From assembly GCF_000003605.2 (NCBI RefSeq), contig NW_003151754.1, positions 540,934 through 552,826 on the forward strand: 11,893 nucleotides of DNA, in the 5' to 3' direction. This document shows, in pieces, positions 1 through 8,061 of the stretch. The notes below the pieces were generated by a model that was not told where the DNA came from, did no database searches, and saw only the letters and a list, made by a program, of their open reading frames with translations. The translations under genes were made by a program, and so were the position numbers. The stretch's first letter is position 1. Every line of letters starts with the position of its first letter. The stretch comes from Saccoglossus kowalevskii (Eukaryota; Hemichordata; Enteropneusta; Harrimaniidae).

Positions 1-946
1 CATGACGTAGTGAAATTTGAGCTTTGCTGCCTTGCAAAATTAACAACTTGGTAGACAGTTTTCAAGACAGCACTTTCTTCATAGTACCCATACCAATTTT
101 GACAGAAAACAGAAGCATGGTTTAGAAGCTAATTTCTAATTTCTAAATCACTTTTGACCAAAAAAGCACATTTTTGTGCATATTTCAAACTACAGTGTCC
201 ATAAAAAAATACTAAAAAAATTTTAAAATTCATACAATAAGCTTTCCGAAAATATATAGTTTTATAGAAAATATATATCTTAATTTTCATTGTGTTTCTG
301 ATGATTTAAAACAATTTTTATGAAGCTCAACCTGATTTCGATACATGTATAAGGTGCTGGTTTTAAATTTTTTAGTACCAAAAATAAATGAAGCATAGTA
401 AAGGAAGACCGAGTTTTCTTGCCCACGGCCAAGGGCAAGGGCAGAGCTTAGTTTTCTAATTTGACTGATTATTCAACAACTTGAGCAGCAACTACAATCG
501 AACGTTCATTGTACAGAGACAGTAAACATCTACGCTTATCTCCTGTTTATGTGTTCATCCAGTAATCTAATCTATGTAGGGAAAAACAAACAGCTCATTT
601 CTGGAGTCGAGGCAGCGTCCGGGAAACAAAATTCAGGTAGGAAATACATGTATGCCACATGTTCAATAAATGCCTTGCCGTATCCAGCAAAAAAATGTCT
701 CGTCCACTCGCAATAAATAACATCTGATAGGATCCTTTCCACTAATGTGAAATAGATCTGCATCTCTGGTAACTGCACTATGCAGGGCATTCATGTTTAG
801 CTAAGAACGACTTCCGATATATGCATTTAGGAGAATAAAAACTTGTTTGGGTTTTACATGTAACTTTTCATGTTCAAAGAACAGGGATACCTGACCCTGG
901 ATGAATCCATGACAAGAAAACACATTGCGACAGCCAAAAGATATAT
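1..946. other. AT-rich stretch without recognisable gene
   Basis: No open frame here resembles a known protein. The longest, about 72 codons on the minus strand at 572-790, has no domain I recognise and no supporting splice or poly(A) context. The first 400 bases are strongly AT-rich with short A and T runs. Nothing resembling LTRs, tRNA boxes or tandem repeats was seen. Distal exons or unknown repeats cannot be excluded by reading alone. Confidence 0.5.
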
Positions 947-992
947 GTACAGGTTTAATGATAGGAAACTATACGTACAGGTTCAATGATAG
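947..992. repeat. Two-copy 28-bp tandem duplication
   Basis: The 18-nt core GTACAGGTTTAATGATAG at 947-964 recurs at 975-992 with one C/T difference. The two copies are spaced 28 bp apart, so the second copy is partial or has diverged after its core. This looks like a local slippage duplication with no evident function. Confidence 0.75.
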
Positions 993-1604
993 AAAATAAC
1001 AGTTCAGAGAATAGGAAGTTTCGTAAAGAGAGACGCGAACCAATTTGGTATAACGAGAATTTTGTTTAGTAACGATAACAGCCAGTCATCCAAAAAGCAC
1101 ACACCTGTGAAAAAGAACAAAAGTTTACAATTATATTTAATCAACAGTCTCAATATGTAAACAGTATTTAATTAATATGACAATCGGATAATTTTGTGTA
1201 ATACACTGGATCAAATGATTACAATTTACACTAAAATCGCAAGAAAATGAAAGAGGCCTAGCGCTGAGTGAGATTCATTTCATGTTAAAATGACACGCAC
1301 ATTTTACAAGATGCGTTATTCCATTATATATGAAGTACGGAATTTGTTTATGTCACAATAACTCGCCCTTGAATGTTAATATCAGACACACACTTTGTTA
1401 GCTTCGGCCGTTTATAGCCGCCATTAGAAAATTTCGCGAAAACTCGGGCAGCAAAACCACACTAGCCATCTTGGAACTGAAAAAAAGGTCACCCCAATAA
1501 ACCAGAGGAATATAAAAAATGTCTTTGTTGAGCCACAGTAAAAATAACGCCGTTCGATGCGTTATCATACAACTCCTTTGTATAGTTATGTTTTTTGGTG
1601 TAAC
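993..1604. other. Non-coding stretch left of the retrotransposon
   Basis: No gene is recognised. The minus-strand integrase-frame ORF formally runs on to 1398, but its last ~65 codons do not look like integrase, so the sequence left of ~1605 is probably flanking DNA or a different insertion. I see no LTR-like direct repeat matching anything right of the element. Confidence 0.45.
1417..1474 (-). promoter_or_regulatory. CpG-containing promoter-like patch
   Basis: Three promoter-type words cluster in 58 bp. GCCGCCAT at 1417-1424 and AGCCATCTTGG at 1464-1474 both read on the minus strand as ATGGC-type YY1-like sites. Between them, at 1432-1441, is a perfect TTTCGCGAAA palindrome resembling an E2F-type core. 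CpG density is higher here than in the flanks. No transcript or TATA box ties this to a gene, so a promoter role is only a suggestion. Confidence 0.2.
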
Positions 1605-2510
1605 AATTGTGAACTTGCAAACGTGGCAATACCTCTCACTGTGCCAATCTGCCACTCTCAGATGCCTCCAAAATGTGAAACATAGGGTGGGTTCATGGGT
1701 GGGTGGGTGGTATGTAAGGAACTTCTGGTTCAGTTCCTTGATGGCGGCATTGAGCTCATTCTTTGCACCTATGAAATTCATACCTTGATAACACCACAGC
1801 CTCTTAACAGTAACGTGAATGGCCATGAAACGACGAAGAGCGTTTATAAATGCAGAAGTGTCCATTGAATCAATTAGTTCTATGTGTATTGCTGTCGTGT
1901 ATAGGCAGACAAAGATAACTGCCCATCGCTTAACTCCTGATGCTCCACCTCTGGTCCTTCTAGATACTATGTTCCACGGACCAAAGACGTCCATACCAAC
2001 GTTAGTGAAAGGTGGGGTGTTAGCCATTCTGTCTGCAGGTAGGTCTGCCATTACTTGAGTCAACGGTTTTGCTCGTAGTCTTCTACATGTTGTGCGTTTG
2101 TGTAATATGCTGCTTACTAGGTTGTGCAAACCAAGTATCCAGTAGCCTTTCGCTCTTACTGCAGCCAGTGTGAGATGCCGACCTTGGTGTTTCTTGGTGC
2201 ACATGTTCTACGATGAGTTGTGAGATGTGATTGCTCTTCGGCAGTACTATTGGATGGCAACTGGATCTGCTCTGCGAATCCTTCCACCGACACGGAGTAG
2301 TGGATCTTCATCCATAAATGTATTCAGTCGATTCATACTGTGCGAAGTGTGATTCTCTGCACGTTCCAGGATCTTGGGTGTAAGTCCTTCGTTCTTCACA
2401 ATTAGTCTAGTAGGACTGCATCTTCAGTATGAGGTTTGCTACTGCTCGTCTGAGGGAGGTCCATGATGAGAAACTTAGGAACCTTTTAGAGCCTAGTTGG
2501 CCGGATGGGT
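1605..2510 (-). pseudogene. BEL/Pao integrase, broken and 3'-truncated
   Basis: The integrase prelude is split over frames. A block with RFLSFSSW near 2480 is followed by an in-frame stop at 2407-2409. A block with DEDPLLRVGGRIRR (about 2265-2336) ends in a stop at 2247-2249. The zinc-binding histidine segment (about 2215-2256) is in another frame, and the core runs from 2204. In that core frame the first catalytic Asp is residue 72 (GMDVFGPW). The second is Tyr139 (CYQGMNF, codon 1788-1790) where Asp is expected. The first Cys of the CxxC zinc pair is Arg. A further frame change lies beside a CCCA-type repeat near 1690-1710. In the new frame FGGI is followed by a TGA (1658-1660) where Trp is usual, just before the expected catalytic Glu. 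Similarity fades near 1605. Confidence 0.87.
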
Positions 2511-3090
2511 TATTTGGACTTGGTGTGTGTTTTTTATGTCTGCTGCAAACACACAATGTTTATTGCGCACTTCCGGATCTTCATAAGTCTGTTGACTGTT
2601 GTTTGTTTCAGGTGTGTTGTCTGGCTGCCAGATGAGTTGCGAGCCTTTGAGCCACATGGTGTTACTAAGTTTGTGGGCTAGGACTGAGCGTGTCGCTAGG
2701 TCAGCCGGTTTCCGGCTTGTGGGTATATGACACTACTGGTCTGGTGAGGACAATTGTGGATTTTCTGGATGCAGTTGGCCACATATACATGGAATCGCCT
2801 AGCTTCATTATTTAGGTATCCCAGGATTATAGTACTGTCTGTGTAGTAGACTGTACTGTTTGTGGGACTTCTGATTTCTGCTTTGATCTTGTCTGCTAAG
2901 TGGCTAGTACAGCTGCACAAAGTTCTAGACAAGGTATAGATACTGCATTGGTTGGGTTCACTTTTGCCTTTCCTAGGAGGAATGCTACGTTTACCTCATC
3001 TTTATCACTTATCTGTCTCAAGTATGCAACTGCTCCAATAGCTACATCACTGGCATCACAAAAGATGTGATATTCCCTTCTCTTTACTGG
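2493..3090 (-). pseudogene. BEL/Pao RNase H and connection region, frameshifted
   Basis: RNase H would degrade the RNA strand of the RNA:DNA hybrid during reverse transcription. The first part (about 2896-3090) starts HIFCDASDVAIGAVAYLR, continues through VAFLLGKAKV and SIPCLELCAAVLA, and then hits an in-frame TAG at 2896-2898. The next block continues in another frame with YYTDSTIILGYLNNEARRF (about 2780-2850). A third frame from ~2735 carries PADLATRSV and MWLKGSQL, ending at a TAG at 2493-2495. The catalytic-type acidic residues in CDAS, LEL and YTDS are still present, so this domain died by frame disruption rather than active-site change. Confidence 0.88.
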
Positions 3091-4302
3091 TCAAAATGCA
3101 GCAAGGTATATTTACATTCTCAAGGTGGACCAGACTGTCTTGCCAGCATTTCCACCGTGGTAGGTATTCTTCTGATGGTGGGTCATCCCATCCTACATGT
3201 GTGTCTTCCTTTACTTTAGAAGTTTCTGTTATTAGTCCACATAGAATCAGCTTTCCCTCTATTGTGACTGGAGCCAAGATGCTTAAGGGATCATAAATGG
3301 AGTTCACGATAGCTAGAAATCCCTGCCCTGAAAATGGCTTCGCTTGTAAGTTAACTTTATACGTGAAAGTGTCTGAGTGTAGGGACCACTGGATACCTAA
3401 GGATCTTTGTGTGGGTAGCGTGTCTTGGTTAAGATCCAGGCATTGTAGATCTTTGGCATGTATATCACTGGGTACAGAGTTCATGACTTCTTTGTTGTTG
3501 AAGTTTATATTCCTAGTAGACAACATCTCTCGTGTTATCCTGTTGAGACTGACAGCTACTTCTGTATCTGACTGGGAGGTAAGTCCGCCATCTACATAGA
3601 AGTCTGAACATACAAATTCCCGAATATCTTCTCCATACGTTGTATAATATACTTCTGCTATCATTCTTAGACCGTATGTTGCAATGACTGGTGATGAAAC
3701 GTTCCCAAACACATGAACATTCATCCGGTACTGAATCACAGGTTTCTCTGGATTGTTTTCTTGGAACCAAAAGAAAGATAGATAGTTTCTGTGTTCCTCA
3801 TTGATATGGAAACTATGAAACATCAGTTCTATGCCATCCATAACTGCTATAGGGTGACATCTAAACCTCAGCAAGACACCAATGAGACTGTTCATCTGGC
3901 CTTGAAGCAATGCATCGTTCAGGGAAGTTCCATTACACCTTGCACTGGAGTCAAACACTACTCTGATCTGTGCTTTCCTAGGGCGGTATTCCCCAAAGTG
4001 AGGTAAATGCCAAGCGTTGTCAGAAGCTAATTCTGAATCAGGAGCAAGACTGGCATGTTGACATTCTATTACCTTCTCCATGAATTGTAGGTATTGTTCC
4101 ATCATCTCTGGTTTTCGTTCTAGCTGCTTCAGAAGATTTTTGAAGCGACTCATTGTTGTCTGGTAGTTGTCTCCTTGGGTCGTATCTAAATGGTAGGGGG
4201 AGTTCGAAGTTGCCCTTTCTGTTGATGTGGGTGCCATTTTTCATGATGTCCAAGAAGCGCTTGTCTTCTATTGAGTGAGCTTTCTTCTCATCATCTGGTG
4301 TT
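3087..4302 (-). pseudogene. BEL/Pao reverse transcriptase with altered catalytic motifs
   Basis: This is the longest open stretch of the element: 393 codons ending at 3056, with recognisable RT to ~3087. Numbering from the Met at 4237, the blocks are FKNLLKQLERKP (32-43), WHLPHFGEYRPRK (76-88), VVFDSSARCNGTSLNDALLQG (93-113), RFRCHPIAVM (124-133), YRMNVHVFGNVSSP (170-183), FYVDGGLTS (213-221), LGIQW (280-284) and YDPLSILAPVTIEGK (315-329). Residue 135, in the first motif, is Gly (codon 3833-3835) where the family has the metal-binding Asp. Residue 217 makes YVDG instead of YVDD (codon 3587-3589). The linker copy upstream (about 4165-4302) is in another frame, and the exit to RNase H needs a frame change near 3088. 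The enzyme is predicted dead even where the frame is open. Confidence 0.92.
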
Positions 4303-4775
4303 CTGGTCATCCATAACTGCTATAGGGTGACATCTAAACCTCAGCAAGACACCAATGAGACTGTTCATCTGGCCTTGAAGCAATGCATCGTTCAGGGAAG
4401 TTCCATTACACCTTGCACTTGAGTCAAACACTACTCTGATCTGTGCTTTCCTAGGGCGGTATTCCCCTAAGTGAGGTAAATGCCAAGCGTTGTCAGAAGC
4501 TAATTCTGAATCAGGAGCAAGACTGGCATGTTGACGTTCTATTACCTTCTCCATGAATTGTAGGTATTGTTCCATCATCTCTGGTTTTCGTTCTAGCTGC
4601 TTCAGAAGATTTTTGAAGCGACTCATTGTTGTCTGGTAGTTGTCTCCTTGGGTCGTATCTAAATGGTAGGGGGAGTTCGAAGTTGCCCTTTCTGTTGATG
4701 TAGGTGCAATTTTTCATGATGTCCAAGAAGCGCTTGTCTTCTATAGAGTGAGCTTTCTTCTCATCATCTGGTGTT
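3835..4775. repeat. 468-bp tandem segmental duplication within the retrotransposon
   Basis: Copy 1 is 3835-4302 and copy 2 is 4308-4775. They are separated by a 5-bp spacer (CTGGT, 4303-4307) found in neither flank at that position. By eye there are six substitutions and no indels (3947/4420, 3995/4468, 4053/4526, 4229/4702, 4235/4708, 4272/4745), about 98.7% identity. The unit covers the protease-RT linker and the RT N-terminal third. Both copies share the same frame change between linker and RT, so the duplication came after inactivation. Alternatively, two diverged haplotypes were joined in assembly. Confidence 0.95.
4308..4649 (-). pseudogene. Truncated second copy of the RT N-terminus
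   Basis: This is the copy-2 RT fragment, readable from about 4626 and 98-99% identical to copy 1. It runs from FKNLLKQLERKP through VVFDSSARCNGTSLNDALLQG to AVMD and then meets the duplication breakpoint inside the first catalytic motif, after which the sequence jumps back to linker (about 4291-4307). It lacks the fingers/palm remainder, including the YxDD-type motif. The codon straddling the breakpoint (4306-4308) reads Asp, whereas the equivalent codon in copy 1 reads Gly; this may be due to the joined spacer bases. Confidence 0.88.
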
Positions 4776-5214
4776 TCTTGAAATACATCTTCTCCACTGG
4801 CTGCGTCATGTGTTATGTGTTCTCTGATGCGAATGTGATTGTCACATTTAAGTGGGTTCTTTATAGCTGTCCAGCCTACTGGGTTATGTTTCAGACTTAT
4901 TTTTGTGTGACATACAAATGCTCTAACTGTACCTCTAACTGCTTCAAAGCACAGGTCGCCAGTTACTGTCCATACAGTGTCTTCCATGCAGGCATTGGAC
5001 TGGTCGTCCAAGACGACATACATTTCTATGATGTTCACTGGATCGTGTTGCATGTACACTTTAGCAGGAACTATCTTACCACATGGGCGTGCACCTGGAC
5101 ACTTGTTGAGCTTAGTACACTTTGATGTGGCCTCCTGACTTGTTTCATTCTTTGGTGTTTCTCTGTTTTCTGTTCCTTTGGCCTGGTTGTCACACCAGGT
5201 GTGGTGTGTAGACA
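4650..5214 (-). pseudogene. BEL/Pao aspartic protease (DUF1758-like) and linker to RT
   Basis: In the frame ending at 4511, a basic Cys-containing stretch leads into VYMQHDPVNIIEMYVVLDDQ and SNACMED, the usual DUF1758-type retroviral-like aspartic protease motif; the active Asp would lie in LDDQS. Downstream NPVGWTAIKNPL resembles the LGW-G part of the family, and the linker has DDEKKAHSIEDKRFLDIMKN and FELPLPFR before the RT. The region between the protease motif and the linker is clearly shorter than usual, suggesting an internal deletion. Near 4630-4645 the frame must change to enter RT; translation of this frame ends at 4511. The upstream boundary is also a frame change from Gag, around 5200-5215. 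Confidence 0.82.
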
Positions 5215-6007
5215 TGAGAATTGTTTGGTACTGTTGCAGACTGAGCACTTCACATCTATGTCAAAGTCTCTGGCCAGGAGTTTGCGTGTGCATTTGAAGC
5301 ACAGCCCTTTATTCTTACACAGATCTATTCTGTCTGCTATTGGTAGCTTTGTAAATGCTTTGAATTCTGTCAGGCCATGCTTAGATGTCTCATGGTAATC
5401 ACACTGCTCCTTGGTGTCTATCGTTTTCATAGCATGGACCCAAGCACTTTTTTCCGCTTGTTGGTTCGATCTAGCCTTATCAGATGTAGCGATTGAGTTA
5501 GCAAACTAAGGTATATCAGGGTCGTTCTGTGTCCTAGCTGTAAGAAATTCTGCAAAGAAACAAAGTGGTGGGAATGTCCCATTGTTTTGCTTGTAACAGG
5601 ACAGGATGAACGCTAGTAGTTTTTCAACTATGGGGTTCAGAACATGTGGTGTGTTCAATGTGCTGAGATCAGCAAGTTCTTCCATGTGTGCCAGTGGGTC
5701 AGCCAACTCTACGAGCCTCTGGTTGTCATCTGGACGAAATCAGAGGAATGAAATCAGCTTCTTTATGATCACAGCTGTGATCATTGCAGGGTTTCCAAAC
5801 CTGTTTTCTAATTCTTTCCATGCCTCCTGGTAGGCAGTTTCGATATTCTTTACATACCGCAGTCTAAATCTGTCCACTAAGATCTTAGGTTTATTGGTGT
5901 ATTTACTGAGAAAGGACAATTTCTCAGTTGTTGGCACACATGCCGTCTGGACCATAGAAGGTTCTTCGCCATGGCAGAAATATGATAGGATCACCACCAT
6001 ACACTAT
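5205..6007 (-). pseudogene. BEL/Pao Gag core (DUF1759) and zinc-knuckle remnant
   Basis: The core begins with GGDPIIFLPWRRTF in one frame (about 5965-6000). It changes frame near 5945 and continues with EKLSFLSKYT, AYQEAWKELENRFGNPAMI and, after an in-frame TGA (5740-5742), DDNQRLVELADPL and NPIVEKLLAFIL. A TAG at 5506-5508 interrupts the same frame again. The zinc-binding part follows: LCFKCTRKLLARDF and KCSVC. The usual Gly-His of the knuckle is Leu-Leu and one expected Cys is Phe, so metal binding is probably lost. The family role is RNA binding and particle assembly; none of this is likely to be expressed intact. Confidence 0.87.
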
Positions 6008-6621
6008 TTATGTTTTGATGTACTCACTGGGAAGGTGTGCGGCATTTTCTCCTGCTGGTCTGAATTGCTGTTGTGATGTGTTATTCTGTACCATACTTGC
6101 ATCTCATGGCTGCTTTGTGGTTTGGAGTGGAAAAATTGTATCATACCGAGTAAGTGTAGTTGGTGGTGGAAGTCTTGGTTGTTCTAGGAAATTTGGTGAA
6201 GCTTGTTGTTTGAGGTTATGTTCGTTATGTGTACGAAAACGTAAAGCATGATCATTGGATGTCTCCTGAGGTAATGTGAACATCTGTTGTGTTGCACCTT
6301 CTTCCTCTACTTTCTGAAATGCTTCTTGCCTGTGTGACTGCTGCATTTTCTTTGCCTCTAGTATTTTCAAATTGGCTTTGAAACTGGCTTTCATCGCTGC
6401 TGTTTGGCTATGGTTATCTCGTACTCAGCCTCTTCTGCTGCTGTCGCTGCATCGGCAATTGCTTGTGCGTGGGCGGTGCTTAACCTTGACAATGCTACTG
6501 ACATGACTGAACCGATACTGAGAGTGCGTGTTGAGGTTTAGGTTTATTTTTTGGAGTTCTATGCCTTGCCAGTAAGTCTGTTATTTCTATTTCAACAAGT
6601 TGTTTATCTCTACGGAAACGT
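6008..6621 (-). pseudogene. BEL/Pao Gag N-terminal coiled-coil region, broken
   Basis: An Ala/Glu-rich helical stretch, STAHAQAIADAATAAEEAEY (about 6420-6480), is followed after a frame change near 6395 by MKASFKANLKILEAKKMQQS and HRQEAFQKVEEEG. This matches the style of the long charged coiled coil that begins BEL/Pao Gag. Stops lie at 6104-6106 and 6008-6010 in the same frame. A further basic segment with QLVEIEITDLLARHRTPKNK, in another frame, reaches within a few bases of the minisatellite, so the original start codon is missing or unrecognisable. Confidence rests on composition, position and the flanking Gag core. Confidence 0.72.
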
Positions 6622-7248
6622 GAATCCATACTGTTATATTAAATCCAAACTGTAATAGTGGATCCACACTGTAATAGTTAATCCACACTGTAATAGTGGA
6701 TCCATACCGTAATAGTTAATCCATACTGTAATAGTGAATCCATACTGTGACATTGAATCCACACTGCAATAGTGAATCCATACTGTAATAGTGAATCCAT
6801 ACTGTAATAGTGAATCCATACTGTAATAGTGAAATCCTACTGTAATAGTGAAATCCTACTGTAATAGTGAATCCACACTGTAATAGTGAATCCATACTGT
6901 AATAGTGAATCCACACTGTAATAGTGAATCCATACTGTGACATTGAATCCATACTGTAATAGTGAATCCATACTGTAATAGTGAATCTACACTGTAATAG
7001 TGAATCCATACTGTAATAGTGAATCCATACTGTAATAGTGAATCCACACTGTAATAGTGAATCCAGACTGTAATAGTGAATCCAGACTGTAATAGTGAAT
7101 CCACACTGTAATAGTGAATCCAGACTGTGATAGTGAATCCATACTGTAATAGTGAATCCACACAGTAATAGTGAATCCACACTGTGACACTGAATCCACA
7201 CAGTAATAGTGAATCCACACTGTGACACTGAATCCACACAGTAATACT
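6622..7248. repeat. Minisatellite, 33 units of 19 bp
   Basis: The consensus unit is GAATCCATACTGTAATAGT. Cutting at every GAATCC-type start gives 33 consecutive units of exactly 19 bp (627 bp) with no net length change. The left edge (units 1-6) is the most diverged. Units 12 and 13 share a compensated shift (GAAATCCTAC). GTGACATT or GTGACACT variants occur in units 7, 17, 30 and 32. Units 29-30 and 31-32 form two identical 38-bp dimers, pointing to recent expansion at the right edge. Many units contain CACT-GTAAT-AGTG, a short inverted repeat. The array directly abuts the Gag relic on its left and unique sequence on its right. Confidence 0.97.
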
Positions 7249-7531
7249 GATTATATTATACCAGTGTATCACTGCCATCAATGCATCATTGTGATTGGTT
7301 GGGTTGGTTGTTTAAATTTATGCAAGCCATAGTTAAATAGAGCATAATGCACAGTTATGGTGTTCCAAATAAGGCCCCTGAATATGAATACAAGTTCAAT
7401 TCGTAAACAAATAAAGGGAAGGGCATTTAAATTTTAGGGATTTTGGTGTAATATTGATAGCATGAAGATATTATATACATATTTTATTTTGGCAGTGGTT
7501 AAATAAAAAAAATTGTACAACCTTCAATTTT

Positions 7532-7702
7532 TTGGCCGAGTATCATGTTCGGGAGCTTTCAGAGCAAGATTTTCTTGCAGAAACCGAAGAATTCGTGCAA
7601 ACGGAGAGAAAGAAACGCTTTGCCAATTTTAATGAAATTGACCGAAATGGGACTCATAGCGACGTATACAACGCGTGTAATATATATTATTTATTTACAT
7701 GA
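7532..7702 (+). other. Exon-like open frame of unknown function
   Basis: In the frame starting at 7532 a charged stretch of 56 codons is open up to TGA at 7700-7702. It includes YHVRELSEQDFLAETEEF and TERKKRFANFNEIDRNG. The composition looks more protein-like than the overlapping ATG-started frame at 7545-7763. FNEIDRNG faintly resembles the start of an EF-hand helix-loop, but the loop does not continue properly, so I do not call it one. TTTTCTTGCAG at 7570-7580 would be a fair splice acceptor, and GAC/GTATAC near 7665 a weak donor. It could be a real exon, a pseudo-exon or chance. Confidence 0.2.
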
Positions 7703-7754
7703 AATCCGAACACGCGCTGCTGCACGGCCCTCGCCCTTTAAGATTCTACCACTG

Positions 7755-7764
7755 GTCACGTGAC
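7755..7764. promoter_or_regulatory. GTCACGTGAC E-box palindrome
   Basis: A perfect 10-bp palindrome with a CACGTG core, the site type bound by USF, MITF/TFE and Myc/Max-family bHLH-ZIP factors in animals. It lies in a locally GC-richer stretch (about 7720-7795). No gene start is established next to it, so function is unproven. Confidence 0.3.
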
Positions 7765-8039
7765 ACCCTGACCTGCTACCCCACTCTCGTACACCAACCA
7801 GTTACAAATGGTCAAATGTAACACTGAATATACTTTATTATCATTTTATTACATTGTTATCAGGGCCTGTAAACCATATGTTCCGTACAGTATATGTTAA
7901 AATTCCTGTAATAGGTTTATAATGAGATCAGAATAAAATAACCAGTATTCAGCTTCCTTTATAGTAAACACAATTATAGTATTTTATGTTTTCGACTTTG
8001 TTATCTCAATGCTCAGACATATTGAGTAATTACAATAAT

Positions 8040-8061
8040 TATAATAATAATTATTATAATA
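8040..8061. repeat. AT-rich imperfect palindrome
   Basis: The sequence is self-complementary over 8044-8057 and, with one mismatched pair, over 8040-8061. It consists only of A and T and could extrude as a short hairpin. This may simply reflect a TAA/TTA microsatellite. Confidence 0.6.

Larger units (their letters stand above)
1605..6621 (-). mobile_element. Decayed BEL/Pao LTR-retrotransposon internal region, LTRs not seen
   Basis: Read on the minus strand, the domains appear in the order Gag, protease, RT, RNase H, integrase, as in BEL/Pao elements. The family is shown by the DUF1759-type Gag core ending in NPIVEKL, a DDQSN protease motif, the RT block with VVFDSSAR and YRMNVHVFG, the CDAS RNase H start, a PADLATRS linker and an LLRVGGR integrase prelude. 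I count at least seven premature stops and about ten frame changes, so no polyprotein can be made. The integrase ends before its C-terminal part, and no LTR, primer-binding site or polypurine tract was found. The left end (~1605) is estimated from loss of similarity; the right end is set by the minisatellite. Confidence 0.9.

Noticed and set aside
572-790. 72-codon minus-strand ORF
   Set aside because: No domain, splice or poly(A) support; length is unremarkable for chance.
1-1400. 3' LTR of the BEL/Pao element
   Set aside because: Searched by eye for long direct repeats between this region and 7249-9000; none found, so an LTR cannot be claimed.
1398-1604. C-terminal extension of the integrase ORF
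   Set aside because: The last ~65 codons do not resemble integrase, and the true integrase frame has already shifted near 1700, so this is read-through into flanking DNA.
1519-2058. Plus-strand ORFs of 79-89 codons
   Set aside because: Antisense to the integrase core; no recognisable domain.
4748-5125. 125-codon plus-strand ORF
   Set aside because: Antisense shadow of the protease/linker region, whose minus-strand frame shows the BEL/Pao motifs.
6622-7248. CRISPR-like array
   Set aside because: Units are directly adjacent with no unique spacers, and the context is eukaryotic.
6634-7281. Several long minus-strand ORFs (up to 173 codons) rich in Tyr, Ile and Trp
   Set aside because: They lie almost wholly inside the 19-bp minisatellite and are a consequence of a stop-free repeat unit; three frames give the same peptide, so they are not evidence of a gene.
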